A stretch of DNA of 64,000 bases from Actinoplanes sp. NBC_00393 (GCF_036053395.1 NZ_CP107942.1:372001-436000); one strand, 5' to 3'; shown: positions 27,596 through 36,327, counted from the first letter of the stretch. Notes: generated by a model not told the origin, from the letters alone. Made by a program: numbers and translations.

Positions 27596-28687
27596 TCAGC
27601 CGAGGGCGCGTTCCCGGACTCGTTCGGCGATCGCGTGGCCGAGCTCGGCCGTCGTGCCGGTGCCGTGCAGGTCGGGGGTGAGCGGCGCCTGCGAAGGGCC
27701 CTCGGCCAGGACGTCCTCGATGGCGCCGAGCAGGTGGGCGGCGGCGTCGGGGTGGCCGAGGTGGTCCAGCATCATCGAGCCGCACCAGATCTGGCCGACC
27801 GGGTTGGCGATGCCGCGGCCGGCGATGTCCGGGGCGGAGCCGTGCACCGGCTCGAACAGGCTCGGGTGGTCGCCGGTGGGGTTGATGTTCGCGCTCGGGG
27901 CGATGCCGAGCGTGCCGGTGCAGGCCGGGCCCAGGTCGGACAGGATGTCGCCGAACAGGTTGCTGGCGACGACCACGTCGAACCGGTCGGGGTGCAGCAC
28001 GAACTGGGCGGCGAGGGCGTCGATGTGGAACTTGTCGACCCGGACGTCCGGGAAGCCCGCGCCCATCTCGGCGACGCGCTCGTCCCAGTACGGCATCGAG
28101 ATGGAGATGCCGTTGCTCTTGGTGGCCGAGGTCAGATGCTTCGCCGGGCGGCGTTGTGCCTGGTCGAAGGCGTAGCGCAGGACACGGTCGACGCCGATGC
28201 GGGTCATCACGGTCTCCTGCAGCACGGTCTCGCGCTCGGTGCCCTCGAAGATCCGCCCGCCGACGCTGGAGTACTCACCCTCGGTGTTCTCCCGCACCAC
28301 GAGGAAGTCGATGTCGCCGGGCTCACGCCCGGCCAGCGGGCTGCGCACGCCGGGCATCAGGCGGCAGGGGCGCAGGTTCACATACTGATCGAAGGTACGC
28401 CGGAACTGCAGCAGACTGCCCCACAGCGAGACGTGATCGGGCACCACCTCGGGCCAGCCGACCGCTCCGAAGAAGATGGCGTCGAACCCGCGCAGCGTCT
28501 GCTCCCAGTCGGCGGGCAGCATCGTGCCGTGCCGCTGCCAATACTCCGCGCTGGCGAAGTCGAACTGCTCGAAATCGAACCGCAGATCGAACCGCCCGGC
28601 GGTGGCGTCGAGCGCTTCCAGACCGGCCGGAACGACCTCCTTGCCGATGCCGTCGCCGGGAATGACAGCGATCCGGTACGAGTTCAT
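27596..28687 (-). CDS. Tartrate / D-malate dehydrogenase family oxidative decarboxylase
   Basis: 363 residues, full length for the isocitrate/isopropylmalate dehydrogenase superfamily. Family marks are AVIPGDGIGKEVV, the substrate-binding Arg cluster in LRPCRLMPG, VVRENTEGEYSSVGGR, the catalytic Lys in the HLTSATKSNG stretch, ASNLFGDILSDLGP (metal-binding Asp) and FEPVHGSAPDIAGRGIANP. The features fit tartrate dehydrogenase/D-malate dehydrogenase (TtuC/DmlA) rather than LeuB. It oxidises and decarboxylates a (R)-hydroxy acid such as D-malate or tartrate with NAD. The start ATG overlaps the GntR stop, so the two are co-transcribed. Confidence 0.88.
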   Translation of the reverse strand: MNSYRIAVIPGDGIGKEVVPAGLEALDATAGRFDLRFDFEQFDFASAEYWQRHGTMLPADWEQTLRGFDAIFFGAVGWPEVVPDHVSLWGSLLQFRRTFDQYVNLRPCRLMPGVRSPLAGREPGDIDFLVVRENTEGEYSSVGGRIFEGTERETVLQETVMTRIGVDRVLRYAFDQAQRRPAKHLTSATKSNGISISMPYWDERVAEMGAGFPDVRVDKFHIDALAAQFVLHPDRFDVVVASNLFGDILSDLGPACTGTLGIAPSANINPTGDHPSLFEPVHGSAPDIAGRGIANPVGQIWCGSMMLDHLGHPDAAAHLLGAIEDVLAEGPSQAPLTPDLHGTGTTAELGHAIAERVRERALG

Positions 28688-29373
28688 CGGTCCTCCCTCA
28701 ATGCCGCGAGGCCGCCCTGTGAGTCCTCGATGGCGATGTGTTCCGCGGTGACCTCGTCGCCGGCGCGCAGGGCCCGGACCAGAGCGCGGTGGCTGGTGTA
28801 GCGCTCCAGGCCGAAGGTGTCGTCCTCGGCCACCCGTCGCAGCAACAGTTCCCGCCGTTGCGGCCGGCTGAACACCCGGCTCTGCTCGAGCATCCGCACC
28901 AGGACCGGATTGTGCGCGCAGGCGTCCACTGTGTCGTTGAACTCCTGCATGGTGTCGAGCAGGGCGGTGAGGTGACGGTCGGTGGGCCGGCCCTGGGGGC
29001 TGCGCTCCTTGAGCAGGATCAGCAGATCGTCGGCCCGGTCGAGGATCGCGTCGAGGGCGTCGAGCTGGGCGGGGGTGGCGTGCCGGGCGGCGAACCGGGC
29101 GACCAGGCCGCGCAGGCCGACCTCCACCTCGGCGAGGTCGTCGATGGCGGCGTCGCGGATCGCGGCGACCAGGACCGTACGCGGCCCGATCCGCTCGATC
29201 AGCCCGTCGAGCTCCAGGCGGCGCAGCGCCTCCCGGACCGGGGTCGGGCTGATTGCGAGCCGCTCGGCCATGCCGCGTTCAGTCACCTTCTCCCCGGGGG
29301 CCAGCTCACCGGTGGCGATGGCGGTGCGGACATGACGGTACGCCTGGTCGGCGAGCGTCTCGGCAACGGTCAT
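28684..29373 (-). CDS. GntR-family (FCD) regulator of the hydroxyacid locus
   Basis: 229 residues. The N-terminal winged HTH (AYRHVRTAIATGELAPGEKVTERGMAERLAISPTPVREALRRLELDGLI) is followed by an FCD helical effector domain (LAEVEVGLRGLVARFAARHATPAQ ... CAHNPVLVRMLEQ ... HRALVRALRAGD). FCD regulators bind organic acids and often a metal. Located immediately upstream of, and overlapping, the tartrate-type dehydrogenase gene, so hydroxy- or dicarboxylates are likely inducers. Its start abuts the truncated MFS gene on the opposite strand with no spacer, which means its native promoter may have been lost. Confidence 0.9.
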   Translation of the reverse strand: MTVAETLADQAYRHVRTAIATGELAPGEKVTERGMAERLAISPTPVREALRRLELDGLIERIGPRTVLVAAIRDAAIDDLAEVEVGLRGLVARFAARHATPAQLDALDAILDRADDLLILLKERSPQGRPTDRHLTALLDTMQEFNDTVDACAHNPVLVRMLEQSRVFSRPQRRELLLRRVAEDDTFGLERYTSHRALVRALRAGDEVTAEHIAIEDSQGGLAALREDR

Positions 29374-30385
29374 GAACTTCTACGACAACCAGGTGCCCGT
29401 CCTGCTGCGCGAGCACGTCACCAGCGCGGCGCTCGTCGGGGTGCTGATGGGCATGGACAACCTGCTGGGCATCTTCGTCCAGCCGTGGATCGGCAACCGG
29501 TCCGACAACACCCGGACCCGGTGGGGGTGGCGTATGCCGTACCTCGCGATCGGCATGCCGCTCGCCGCGCTGCTCTTCCTGCTGCTGCCCTGGACCACGT
29601 CGGCGATCACGCTGATCGCGGTGATGGTCTGCTACGCGCTGGTCGCCAACACCATGCGACCGCTGGCCGAGTCGCTCGTACCGGACTTCATCCCGCCGCA
29701 GCGGCGCGGCCGGACCAACGCGGTCGTGAAGATCGCCGCCTCGCTGACCATCATCGTGGCGTCCCTGATCAGCCTGTTCGTGGTGGACGAGCACCCGCGG
29801 GCCGCCTTCGTCATTCCCGCGGTGATCATGCTGGTTGCCACCGCAGTGCTGGTCGCGAAGGTCCGCGACAGCCGGTCCCCGGCCTATCAGGCGGCGCTCG
29901 CCGAAGACGCGCAGGCCGGTCGCGCGGAGACCCGCTCGCCGCTCTGGACGGTCGTCGTCGAACTGGTTACCAGCAGCGACCGGCGGCGGGTGCTCCTGCT
30001 GCTGACCGTCTTCCTGTTCGGCGGGGCGTGGTTCGCGTCGCGGTCGCTGATGACCCCGTACGGGATGGAGGCTCTCGGCCTGTCCCGCGGCGAGGCGGGC
30101 GGTCTGACCCTGCCCAGCGGGGTCGCGTTCCTCCTCGCCGCCTATCCGGTCGCGCTCGCGGCGGAGCGGTTCGGGCGGCTGCGTACGATCGCTGTCGGTA
30201 TGGCGGTCTTCGCCGGCGCGCTGGCCGCCGCGACCGTCGTGCGAACCCCGACCGCCACGATCGTGCTCCTCTGCATCGGCGCCGCCGGCGCCGCCGGCTT
30301 CTCGATCAACGCGGCGGTCGCCCTGTGGAATCTGGCGCCTTCCAGCCGGATCGCCGCTCTGAGCGGCGTGACCGGCGCGCTGATC
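29372..30385 (+). pseudogene. MFS transporter fragment, truncated at both ends and fused to the next gene
   Basis: The frame opens NFYDNQVPVLLREHV, already within what should be the end of the first membrane segment, and continues through about nine further segments of a sugar-type MFS protein (GNRSDNTRTRWGWRMPYL, MTPYGMEALGLSRGEAGG). Near 30360-30385 it reads from ALWNLAPSSRIAALSG straight into the middle of a 2-hydroxyacid dehydrogenase (NEPMSAEVLAAAPDLR). About 30 N-terminal residues and the last two membrane segments are missing. The ATG overlaps the opposite gntR start. A deletion created the chimera. Confidence 0.75.
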
Positions 30386-31179
30386 GCCAACGAGCCGATG
30401 TCCGCCGAGGTGCTGGCCGCGGCGCCGGACCTGCGCGCGATCGTGCGCACCGGCGTCGGCTACGACTCGGTCGACGTCGAAGCGGCCACCCGGCTCGGTA
30501 TCAGCGTCAGCAACCTGCCCGGCATCAACGCCAACGCGGTCGCCGAGTACACCGTCGCGCTGCTCCTGGCCCAGGCCCGGAACCTGGCGCCGATGGCCGC
30601 CGGGGTCGCCGCCGGGACCTGGCCGCGCCGCGACGGCTTCGAGCTGCGCGGCAAGACGCTCGGCCTGATCGGCTGGGGCGCGGCGGCGCGGCTGGTGGCG
30701 CCGCTCGCCGGTGCGTTCGGCATGACCGTGCTGTGCACCAGCGGCGTCCCGGTGGGAAGCGCGGCGAGACGCCGGTCCGGTTCGTGCCGCTCGACGAGCT
30801 GCTCGGCGCCGCCGACTTCGTCTCCCTGCACACCGCGCTGACCGAGCGCACCCGGCACCTGATCGACGCCGCCGCGCTGGCCCGGATGAAACCGGGCGCC
30901 CACCTGATCAATACCGCGCGCGGACCGATCGTCGACGAAGCCGCCCTCGCCTCGGCGGTCCGCGAGGGCCGCATCGCCGGCGCGGCCCTCGACGTGGTGG
31001 ACGTCGAACCGCTGCCCGCCGACAGCGTCCTGCGCGGCGTCGACGGCATCACCGTCTATTCACACATGGCCGGGCAGACCGCCGAGGCCCGCCGCAACGC
31101 CGGGCTCGACGGCGCCCGCGAACTCGTCGCCGCCCTGGCCGGCAATCCCGAGCTTTCCAGCAAGAACGGAAGACCATGA
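30386..31179 (+). pseudogene. D-2-hydroxyacid dehydrogenase, N-terminally deleted and frameshifted
   Basis: Starts in frame with the MFS fragment and lacks the first about 55 residues of the family. It shows LRAIVRTGVGYDSVDVEAATRLGI and a nucleotide-binding loop LGLIGWGAAARL (last Gly replaced by Ala). At about 30755-30775 the frame shifts: one frame carries TVLCTSGVPVG, the other resumes with VRFVPLDELLGAADFVSLH. The shift fits loss of one base. The remainder keeps the catalytic Arg (INTARGP), Glu (VDVEPLP) and His (YSHMAGQT). Its stop overlaps the AtuA start (ATGA), as in an intact operon, so the gene was once functional here. Confidence 0.8.
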
Positions 31180-32516
31180 GATCTGTACGAGTACTCGTGC
31201 CGAGCGGCATGCTCGGCGCCGGTTTCCCGCCCGCGACCGTCGAGCGTGGAATCGCCCTCGGCGCCGACGTCATCGCGGTGGACGGCGGCTCCACCGACTC
31301 CGGCCCCTACTACCTCGGGTCGGGCACGGCGAAGACCGCGGCCGCCGCGGTGGCCCGGGACCTGCGGGTGCTGCTGCTGCGCGCCGCGGCTTCGGCCGGG
31401 ATTCCACTGGTCATCGGCTCGTGCGGGACCAGCGGCACCGACTCCGGCGTCGACTGGGTCGCCGGCATCACCCGCGAGATCCTCGCCGCCGAGGGGCTGA
31501 ACCTGCGGGTGGCCACCATCTACAGCTCGCTGCGGGCCGCCGACCTGGACCTCGGCCGGATCCGGCCGCTGCCGCCTGCTGGTGCGCTCGCCGCGGAAAC
31601 GTTGGAGAGCTGCACCAACATCGTCGGGATGATGGGCCACGAGCCGATCGCCGAGGCGCTGGCTGCCGGAGCCGACGTGGTCCTGGCCGGGCGGGCCACC
31701 GACACCGCCGTCGCCGCCGCCTACCCGCTGCTGCACGGCATGCCGGCCGGGCCGACCTGGCACGCCGCCAAGATCGTCGAGTGCGGTGGCCAGTGCACCA
31801 CCAACCCGCGCGCCGGCGGGGTGCTGGCCACCATCGACGCCACCGGCTTCATCATCGAGCCGCTCGACCCGGACGTCGCCTGCACCCCCACCTCGGTCGC
31901 CGCGCACATGCTCTACGAGACGGTCAACCCGTTCACCATGCGTGAGCCGGCCGGCACCATCGACGTCACCGGTGCGGTCTACACGGCCCTGGACGACCGG
32001 CGGGTCCGGGTGGAGGGCTCCCGCTTCGAGCTCGCGCCGCAGCACACCATCAAACTCGAGGGCGCCCGGATCACCGGGTACCAGACGATGTCGTTCACCG
32101 CGATCCGCGACCCGCACATCCTCGGCCAGATCACCACGTGGGCCGCGCTGCTCCGCAAGATGATCACCGAGTGGGTCTTCGAAGCGCTCGGCCCGGTGGA
32201 TTACACCGTCGACATCCGCCTGTACGGCCACGACGCCATCCTCGGCGACCTGGAACCGGACACCGGCCCACCCCGCGAGGTAGGCGTGATGCTGTTGGTG
32301 CAGGCCGCGGACCAGCAGACCGCCACCGCCATCGCGAAGATCGCCAACCCGCTGATGCTGCACCTGCCCACCCCGGACATGGACTACCTGCCCAGCCTCG
32401 CCTTCGCCACCTCACCCGCCGAGACCGAACGCGGCGCGGCGTACGAGTTCGTCCTCAACCACGCCATCGAAGTCGACTCACCGACCAGCCTGTTTCGCAT
32501 CGGAGGCCCGCGATGA
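31176..32516 (+). CDS. AtuA-family (DUF1446) acyl/hydroxyacid utilisation protein
   Basis: 446 residues. Recognised from the N-terminal block VRVLVPSGMLGAGFPPATVERGI, ADVIAVDGGSTDSGPYYLG, then GSCGTSGTDSGVDWVAGI and the middle VVLAGRATDTAVAAAYPL. The family is named after AtuA of acyclic terpene utilisation, but many members lie in hydroxy- or tricarboxylate catabolic clusters; the biochemical reaction is not established. It is followed by, and overlaps, its usual partner DUF4387. Context with a tartrate-type dehydrogenase and a Tct transporter points to organic acid degradation. Confidence 0.88.
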   Translation: MRSVRVLVPSGMLGAGFPPATVERGIALGADVIAVDGGSTDSGPYYLGSGTAKTAAAAVARDLRVLLLRAAASAGIPLVIGSCGTSGTDSGVDWVAGITREILAAEGLNLRVATIYSSLRAADLDLGRIRPLPPAGALAAETLESCTNIVGMMGHEPIAEALAAGADVVLAGRATDTAVAAAYPLLHGMPAGPTWHAAKIVECGGQCTTNPRAGGVLATIDATGFIIEPLDPDVACTPTSVAAHMLYETVNPFTMREPAGTIDVTGAVYTALDDRRVRVEGSRFELAPQHTIKLEGARITGYQTMSFTAIRDPHILGQITTWAALLRKMITEWVFEALGPVDYTVDIRLYGHDAILGDLEPDTGPPREVGVMLLVQAADQQTATAIAKIANPLMLHLPTPDMDYLPSLAFATSPAETERGAAYEFVLNHAIEVDSPTSLFRIGGPR

Positions 32517-32830
32517 CGCGTACCGTGGCTGATCTTGCCTTTGAAGTGCGCTCCAAGAACGCCGGCCCGTTCTGGGTCACGATGGAGGTCTTCGCCCGCG
32601 ACGCCGCCGCCTACGCGGTGGTCGCCGACGCCGGCTTCCTGAACCCCGAGGTGATCGCCGGCCTGTACGGGGTGCCGACGGAGAACGTCCAGTTTTTCCG
32701 GATCCCCTCGCTGAACGTCGTCAAGATCTCGTTCCCGCGCCCGGTCGTCCAGGGCAGCCTCCACGACCGCGACATCCATGCGGGCCAGCACCACGTGCCC
32801 CTGGCTCTGCTCCCACTACCCCCGGCGTAG
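32513..32830 (+). CDS. DUF4387-family protein, partner of AtuA
   Basis: 105 residues from ATG 32513, overlapping the AtuA stop (ATGA). It starts TRTVADLAFEVRSKNAGPFWVTMEVF, the family signature, followed by the FFRIPSLNVVKISFPRPVVQGS segment and a C-terminal HDRDIHAGQHHVPL. DUF4387 proteins are almost always encoded next to AtuA-family genes and probably form a complex with them. Last gene of the plus-strand operon before the IS insertion. Confidence 0.88.
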   Translation: MTRTVADLAFEVRSKNAGPFWVTMEVFARDAAAYAVVADAGFLNPEVIAGLYGVPTENVQFFRIPSLNVVKISFPRPVVQGSLHDRDIHAGQHHVPLALLPLPPA

Positions 32831-33014
32831 ACAGCTTCCGCGATCGAGGTCCGCCCGCTGGCCGGCGTCGTCTCGGTACAGCCGGGCAGACCCGATCCAG
32901 CTGTCGCGCAGGGGCGTTTCCCGCCTCCGCAACCAGCCCTGATAGTCAGCCGGGTTGCCCGGCTGCCATTCGGCATCGCTCTCTACCTCCACAATCAGTC
33001 GGGAAAACGCGCCG

Positions 33015-33104
33015 GCGGGCGGTGGTCGCGTTGTGGATCACCCAGCGGGCGGTGGTTGCGTTGTGGATCGCCCGGCGGGCGGTGGTTGCGTTGTGGATCA
33101 CCCG
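33015..33104. repeat. 30-bp tandem repeat, 3 copies
   Basis: Units beginning GCGGGCGGTGG start at 33015, 33045 and 33075. Each carries TTGTGGATC and the last two differ by very few bases. Confidence 0.85.
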
Positions 33105-33111
33105 GCAGCCG

Positions 33112-33250
33112 TAACTCCCAGCCGGGTGGCCCCAAAGGCCGTTTCCCGAGCGCCGGCTGGGAACTGCGGCTGCCTCCACCGGCCGGAAAGGTGCGCACCT
33201 CCCAGCCGGATGATCCAAAAGCCCGCAAATGATGGCTCAGCTGGGAGTTA
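33112..33250. repeat. 139-bp segment with 10-bp inverted ends (possible MITE)
   Basis: TAACTCCCAG at 33112-33121 is the exact reverse complement of CTGGGAGTTA at 33241-33250. The interior repeats the CTCCCAGCCGG motif once more near 33200. No coding potential. The structure resembles a miniature inverted-repeat element but no target duplication is clear. Confidence 0.35.
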
Positions 33251-33487
33251 TGGCAGGCGGACGACCTTGGTCGAGGGGGGTGACGTCGCTGCCGGGCGGC
33301 TGGGGCCTAGTTTCGGGCTCCGTTGATCGGTCGGCCGTGCGGTGGTGCTGTCCTACCGCCTGGGAGGCAACGCTGGCGGGCGGCTGAGTGATCGAACGGG
33401 TCGGCATGGCGGCCTCAGCCGCGCGCTGGCGCTGTCACCAACTGATCCGCCAGGAGCGTCGCAGCGCTCAGAGGCCGGTTTGAGGGC

Positions 33488-33895
33488 TTAGGTCCGTTTC
33501 TCGGGTAGGGCAAATACTCCGGGTTCGTTTTCGGTGAGGATGTTGCGGCTGACCATGCGTTTGAGGCGGGCGCGGGCGCTTTCGACGTGGCTGGGTGCGG
33601 GGTCGACGCCGACGGCGAGGCAGATGTCTTTGGCCCGCATGCCGGCGGGCGCGGCGTGCAGGACTGCCAGGATCTGCTGGTAGGGCGTGCTGGCGATGGT
33701 CGGGTCCTCGGCGGTGAACTCGGCTGCGGTGAGTGCTTGCAGGGTGGTGCGGGTCGTGGCGAGGTCGGCGAGTTCGGTGTCGGTCTGCGCGAGTTGCGCG
33801 GTCAGGGCGGTGATCTGTTCTCGCAGGCCGGTGGCAGTTTGGTTGGCGGCGGCTTCGCGGATGGCGATCAGGTCGAGGATCGTGGTGATGTTCAT
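33488..33895 (-). CDS. IS-associated small protein with winged-helix-like C terminus
   Basis: 135 residues from ATG 33895, starting 8 bases after the transposase stop. The N-terminal half is a predicted coiled coil (TGLREQITALTAQLAQTDTELADLATTRTTLQAL). The C-terminal half resembles a winged helix (PYQQILAVLHAAPAGMRAKDICLAVGVDPAPSHVESARARLKRMVSRNIL). Close spacing suggests it moves with the transposase and may modulate transposition. I do not recognise a named family. Confidence 0.65.
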   Translation of the reverse strand: MNITTILDLIAIREAAANQTATGLREQITALTAQLAQTDTELADLATTRTTLQALTAAEFTAEDPTIASTPYQQILAVLHAAPAGMRAKDICLAVGVDPAPSHVESARARLKRMVSRNILTENEPGVFALPEKRT

Positions 33896-33903
33896 TGGCG
33901 GGT

Positions 33904-34731
33904 TCACCGCCAGGTCGGGGTGCTGGTGCCGGTCAGTCGGCGCACGATGTTGGCCATCGAGGCCCAGAGGGTGCGTGACACCGATGACTCGGGTCGGCTT
34001 TCGTATTCGCGGGTCAGCCGCCGGTGCAGCATCAACGTGCCGTTGACCTGCTCGACGATCCACCGCTTCTTGACCGGCACGAACCCGGCGGTGGTGTCGG
34101 ATCGTTTGACGACCTCGACGTCGACGCCCAGAACCGCGCCGTGCAGGGCGAAGTCCTGCTGGAACCCGGCGTCGACCCATGCTCGGGTCACCGTGGGGGT
34201 GTGTTCGGCGATCTTGTCGAGCAGCTTGATGCCGAGCACGTTGTCGCTGATCGACGCGGCGGTCACGACCACGGCGATGATCAGGCCAAGGGCGTCGACG
34301 GCCAGGCCTCGTTTGCGGCCGGGGACCTTCTTGCCGGCGTCTTTACCGGTCGTCGCCGCCGGGACGTGGTTGGCGGCGCGCAGCGACTGGGTGTCCAGCA
34401 CGACGGCGCTCGGGTCCTCGGCGCGGCCGGCCTTCTCTCGCGCCTGACAGCGCAGCAGGTCATGGATCGCCTGGTCAGTACCGTCGTCACGCCACAACGC
34501 GAAGTAGTAGTACGTCGCCGATTTGGGCGGCAGGTCGTGCGGCAGATAGGCCCACTGGCAGCCGGTCCGGGTCTGGTAGAGGATCGCGTTCACGATTTCC
34601 CGCAACTCGTAGCCGCCGCCCTGTTGGCCGGTCACCGAGACGCGTTTCGCCTGCCACGCCTGCAAAAACGGCCCGATCAGGTCCCACTGCGCGTCGGTCA
34701 CGTCGCTCGGATACCGCTGTCGATCACTCAT
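33904..34731 (-). CDS. IS5-family DDE transposase
   Basis: 275 residues from ATG 34731. The N-terminal DUF4096-like domain (RYPSDVTDAQWDLIGPFLQ ... REIVNAILYQTRTGCQWAYLPHDLPP) precedes the DDE catalytic domain: first Asp in AVVLDTQSL, GKKVPGRKRGLAVDALGLI, second Asp in RAWVDAGFQ, and a late Glu in KKRWIVEQVNGTL. No internal stop. Closest to actinobacterial IS5 elements. Confidence 0.9.
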   Translation of the reverse strand: MSDRQRYPSDVTDAQWDLIGPFLQAWQAKRVSVTGQQGGGYELREIVNAILYQTRTGCQWAYLPHDLPPKSATYYYFALWRDDGTDQAIHDLLRCQAREKAGRAEDPSAVVLDTQSLRAANHVPAATTGKDAGKKVPGRKRGLAVDALGLIIAVVVTAASISDNVLGIKLLDKIAEHTPTVTRAWVDAGFQQDFALHGAVLGVDVEVVKRSDTTAGFVPVKKRWIVEQVNGTLMLHRRLTREYESRPESSVSRTLWASMANIVRRLTGTSTPTWR

Positions 34732-34920
34732 GACCAGCGCAACGCTGCCATGATCTCCCGGTCGCGATCGAGGCTCACCTTTCAATCCTTCGAGTGATCA
34801 CCATCTATGACAAACCTCTGGAATGATCCCCAACCGGACCCAACACATAGATCAACGCGAAGACCACCGAACCACCCTCTCACCGTGCTGCGGGTGTCCG
34901 TGGTTTCGGAAAATGCCGGC

Positions 34921-35012
34921 GTGCCCGTGCCCGTGCCCGTGCCCGTGCCCGTGCCCGTGCCCGTGCCCGTGCCCGTGCCCGTGCCCGTGCCCGTGCCCGT
35001 GCCCGTGCCCGT
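34921..35012. repeat. (GTGCCC)n microsatellite, 15 perfect units
   Basis: Fifteen uninterrupted GTGCCC hexamers at 34921-35010 followed by a partial unit. Perfect arrays this long are rare in bacterial genomes and prone to copy-number change by slippage. It lies 130 bases right of the IS and 290 bases upstream of tctC. Confidence 0.97.
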
Positions 35013-35223
35013 GCCGCGGCGCGGCGCCAGAAGCCGGCCCGCCCGGCTGCCGGGCCGTGATCGGTCGGGGCGGGCTGCGGACGACTGCCGGCGTCGGGCG
35101 GACGGCGATACCTCGACGCCGGGAGCTCTTCAGCGCCGCCACCGGGGTGCGCCGCGCCAGCGCACCCTGGGCGGTCGTTGCGCTGAGTGATCGCAGTTCG
35201 GCGACAGAGCTGTGGGCGCTCTA

Positions 35224-35237
35224 GTGATCTACCTCAC
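35224..35237. promoter_or_regulatory. Candidate CRP/GlxR-like site upstream of tctC
   Basis: GTGATCTACCTCAC has the GTGA-N6-TCAC form of CRP-family sites (8 of 10 core positions of TGTGA-N6-TCACA). It is centred about 75 bases upstream of the tctC start. Carbon-source control of a carboxylate transporter would make sense. Confidence 0.4.
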
Positions 35238-35304
35238 GGTCAAATACGGTCGTCGATGTATCGCAAGACCGGGAAAGCACGACCACCGACACGGAGGTCA
35301 GGAC

Positions 35305-36327
35305 ATGCGTACGAGCAGCAGGCCGCGGATGATCGCCGCGCTCGCCGTCGCCGTCTCTCTCATCGCCGCCTGTTCCGGCGACGGGGACGGCGGTGGTGGC
35401 GCTGAGGGCGGTGACGCCGCGGGATACCCGGAGCAGAACATCACCTTCGTCGTGCCGTTCAGCGCCGGCGGCCCGACCGACACCGTCACCCGGATGATCG
35501 CCGACCCGATGGCCAAGGCGCTCGGCGGGAAGATCGTCGTGCAGAACGTCGAGGGCGCCGGCGGCACGGTGGCCGCGGGCCAGGTCGCGCAGGCCGAGCC
35601 GGATGGTTACACCGTGCTCATGCACCACATCGGCATGTCGACCGCGCCCGCCCTGTACAAGGATCTGGGCTACCAGCCGCTCGACGACTTCGCGACCGTC
35701 GGCCTGGTCACCGAGGTGCCGATGACCGTCGTCGCCCGCAAGGACTTCCCGCCGACGTCGCTGGCCGAGCTGACGGCGTACGTGAAGGCGAACTCGGACA
35801 AGGTCACCCTCGCCAACGCCGGCATCGGCGCCGCGTCGCACCTGTGCGGCCTGCTGTTCCAGGCGGCCGCCGGCGTCAAGCTGCAGGAGGTTCCGTACCA
35901 GGGGACCGGCCCGGCGCTGACCGACCTGGTCGGCGGGCAGGTCGACTTCATGTGCGACCAGACCACCAACACCACCGGGCAGATCTCCGCGGGCAAGGTG
36001 AAGGCGTACGCGGTGACCACCCCGGAACGGGTGAAGAGCCTGCCGGACCTGCCCACCACGGCCGAGGCCGGGATGCCGCAGCTGGCGGTCAGCGTGTGGC
36101 ACGGCCTGTACGTCCCGGCCGGCACCCCGGACGCGATAGTGCAGAAGCTCTCCGGCGCGCTGACGACGGCCCTCGCCGATCAGGCGGTCATCGACCAGAT
36201 GGCCAAACTCGGCACCGCCCCGGTCGCCGCCGGGGACGCGACCCCGCAGGCGCACCGGGCGCACCTCGAGGAACAGCTGACGACCTGGGCGAAGGTCATC
36301 TCCGACGCCGGCGTCAAGGCTTCGTAG
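35305..36327 (+). CDS. tctC: Tripartite tricarboxylate transporter binding lipoprotein (TctC/Bug family)
   Basis: 340 residues from ATG 35305, preceded by GGAGG and AGGA. Lipoprotein signal with lipobox IAAC (Cys23) and an acidic Gly-rich tether. The mature domain is of the Bug/TctC type: YPEQNITFVVPFSAGGPTDTVTRMIADPMAKALGGKIVVQNVEGAGG, with the AGG turn that grips a ligand carboxylate. It captures a di- or tricarboxylate outside the membrane and delivers it to TctAB. First gene of tctCBA; the next gene starts directly after its stop. Confidence 0.92.
   Translation: MRTSSRPRMIAALAVAVSLIAACSGDGDGGGGAEGGDAAGYPEQNITFVVPFSAGGPTDTVTRMIADPMAKALGGKIVVQNVEGAGGTVAAGQVAQAEPDGYTVLMHHIGMSTAPALYKDLGYQPLDDFATVGLVTEVPMTVVARKDFPPTSLAELTAYVKANSDKVTLANAGIGAASHLCGLLFQAAAGVKLQEVPYQGTGPALTDLVGGQVDFMCDQTTNTTGQISAGKVKAYAVTTPERVKSLPDLPTTAEAGMPQLAVSVWHGLYVPAGTPDAIVQKLSGALTTALADQAVIDQMAKLGTAPVAAGDATPQAHRAHLEEQLTTWAKVISDAGVKAS

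Larger units (their letters stand above)
32831..33487. other. Repeat-bearing interval between the DUF4387 gene and the IS
   Basis: No gene is supported in these 657 bases. It contains a 3 x 30-bp tandem repeat (33015-33104), a segment bounded by 10-bp inverted repeats (33112-33250), and at 33356-33388 one reverse-oriented fragment similar to the 62-bp repeat family (GGGAGGCAACGCTGGCGGGC). It looks like a sink of small repeats next to an insertion site. Confidence 0.6.
33478..34792 (-). mobile_element. Two-gene IS5-like insertion sequence, ends tentative
   Basis: Encompasses a DDE transposase and a small downstream partner gene on the minus strand. Candidate imperfect terminal repeats are GGTTTGAGGG near 33479 and its counterpart CCTTTCAATCC near 34780-34790. 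No target duplication could be confirmed. It separates the AtuA/DUF4387 genes from the TctCBA transporter genes. Confidence 0.55.
34732..35304. other. Interval between the IS and tctC, with microsatellite and promoter region
   Basis: Holds the right IS end, the (GTGCCC) microsatellite at 34921-35012 and, in the last 90 bases, the presumed tctC promoter with a CRP-like palindrome at 35224. The open frames through the microsatellite (Val-Pro, Cys-Pro or Gly-His repeats) lack ribosome-binding sites and are not accepted as genes. Confidence 0.7.

Noticed and set aside
30740..30780. Programmed -1 frameshift in the 2-hydroxyacid dehydrogenase
   Set aside because: No slippery heptamer matches the shift, and the gene also lacks its N terminus, so mutation is the simpler explanation.
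34807..35224. Val-Pro, Cys-Pro or Gly-His repeat proteins from the GTGCCC array
   Set aside because: All frames through a hexamer repeat stay open by default; none has a ribosome-binding site or non-repeat conserved sequence.
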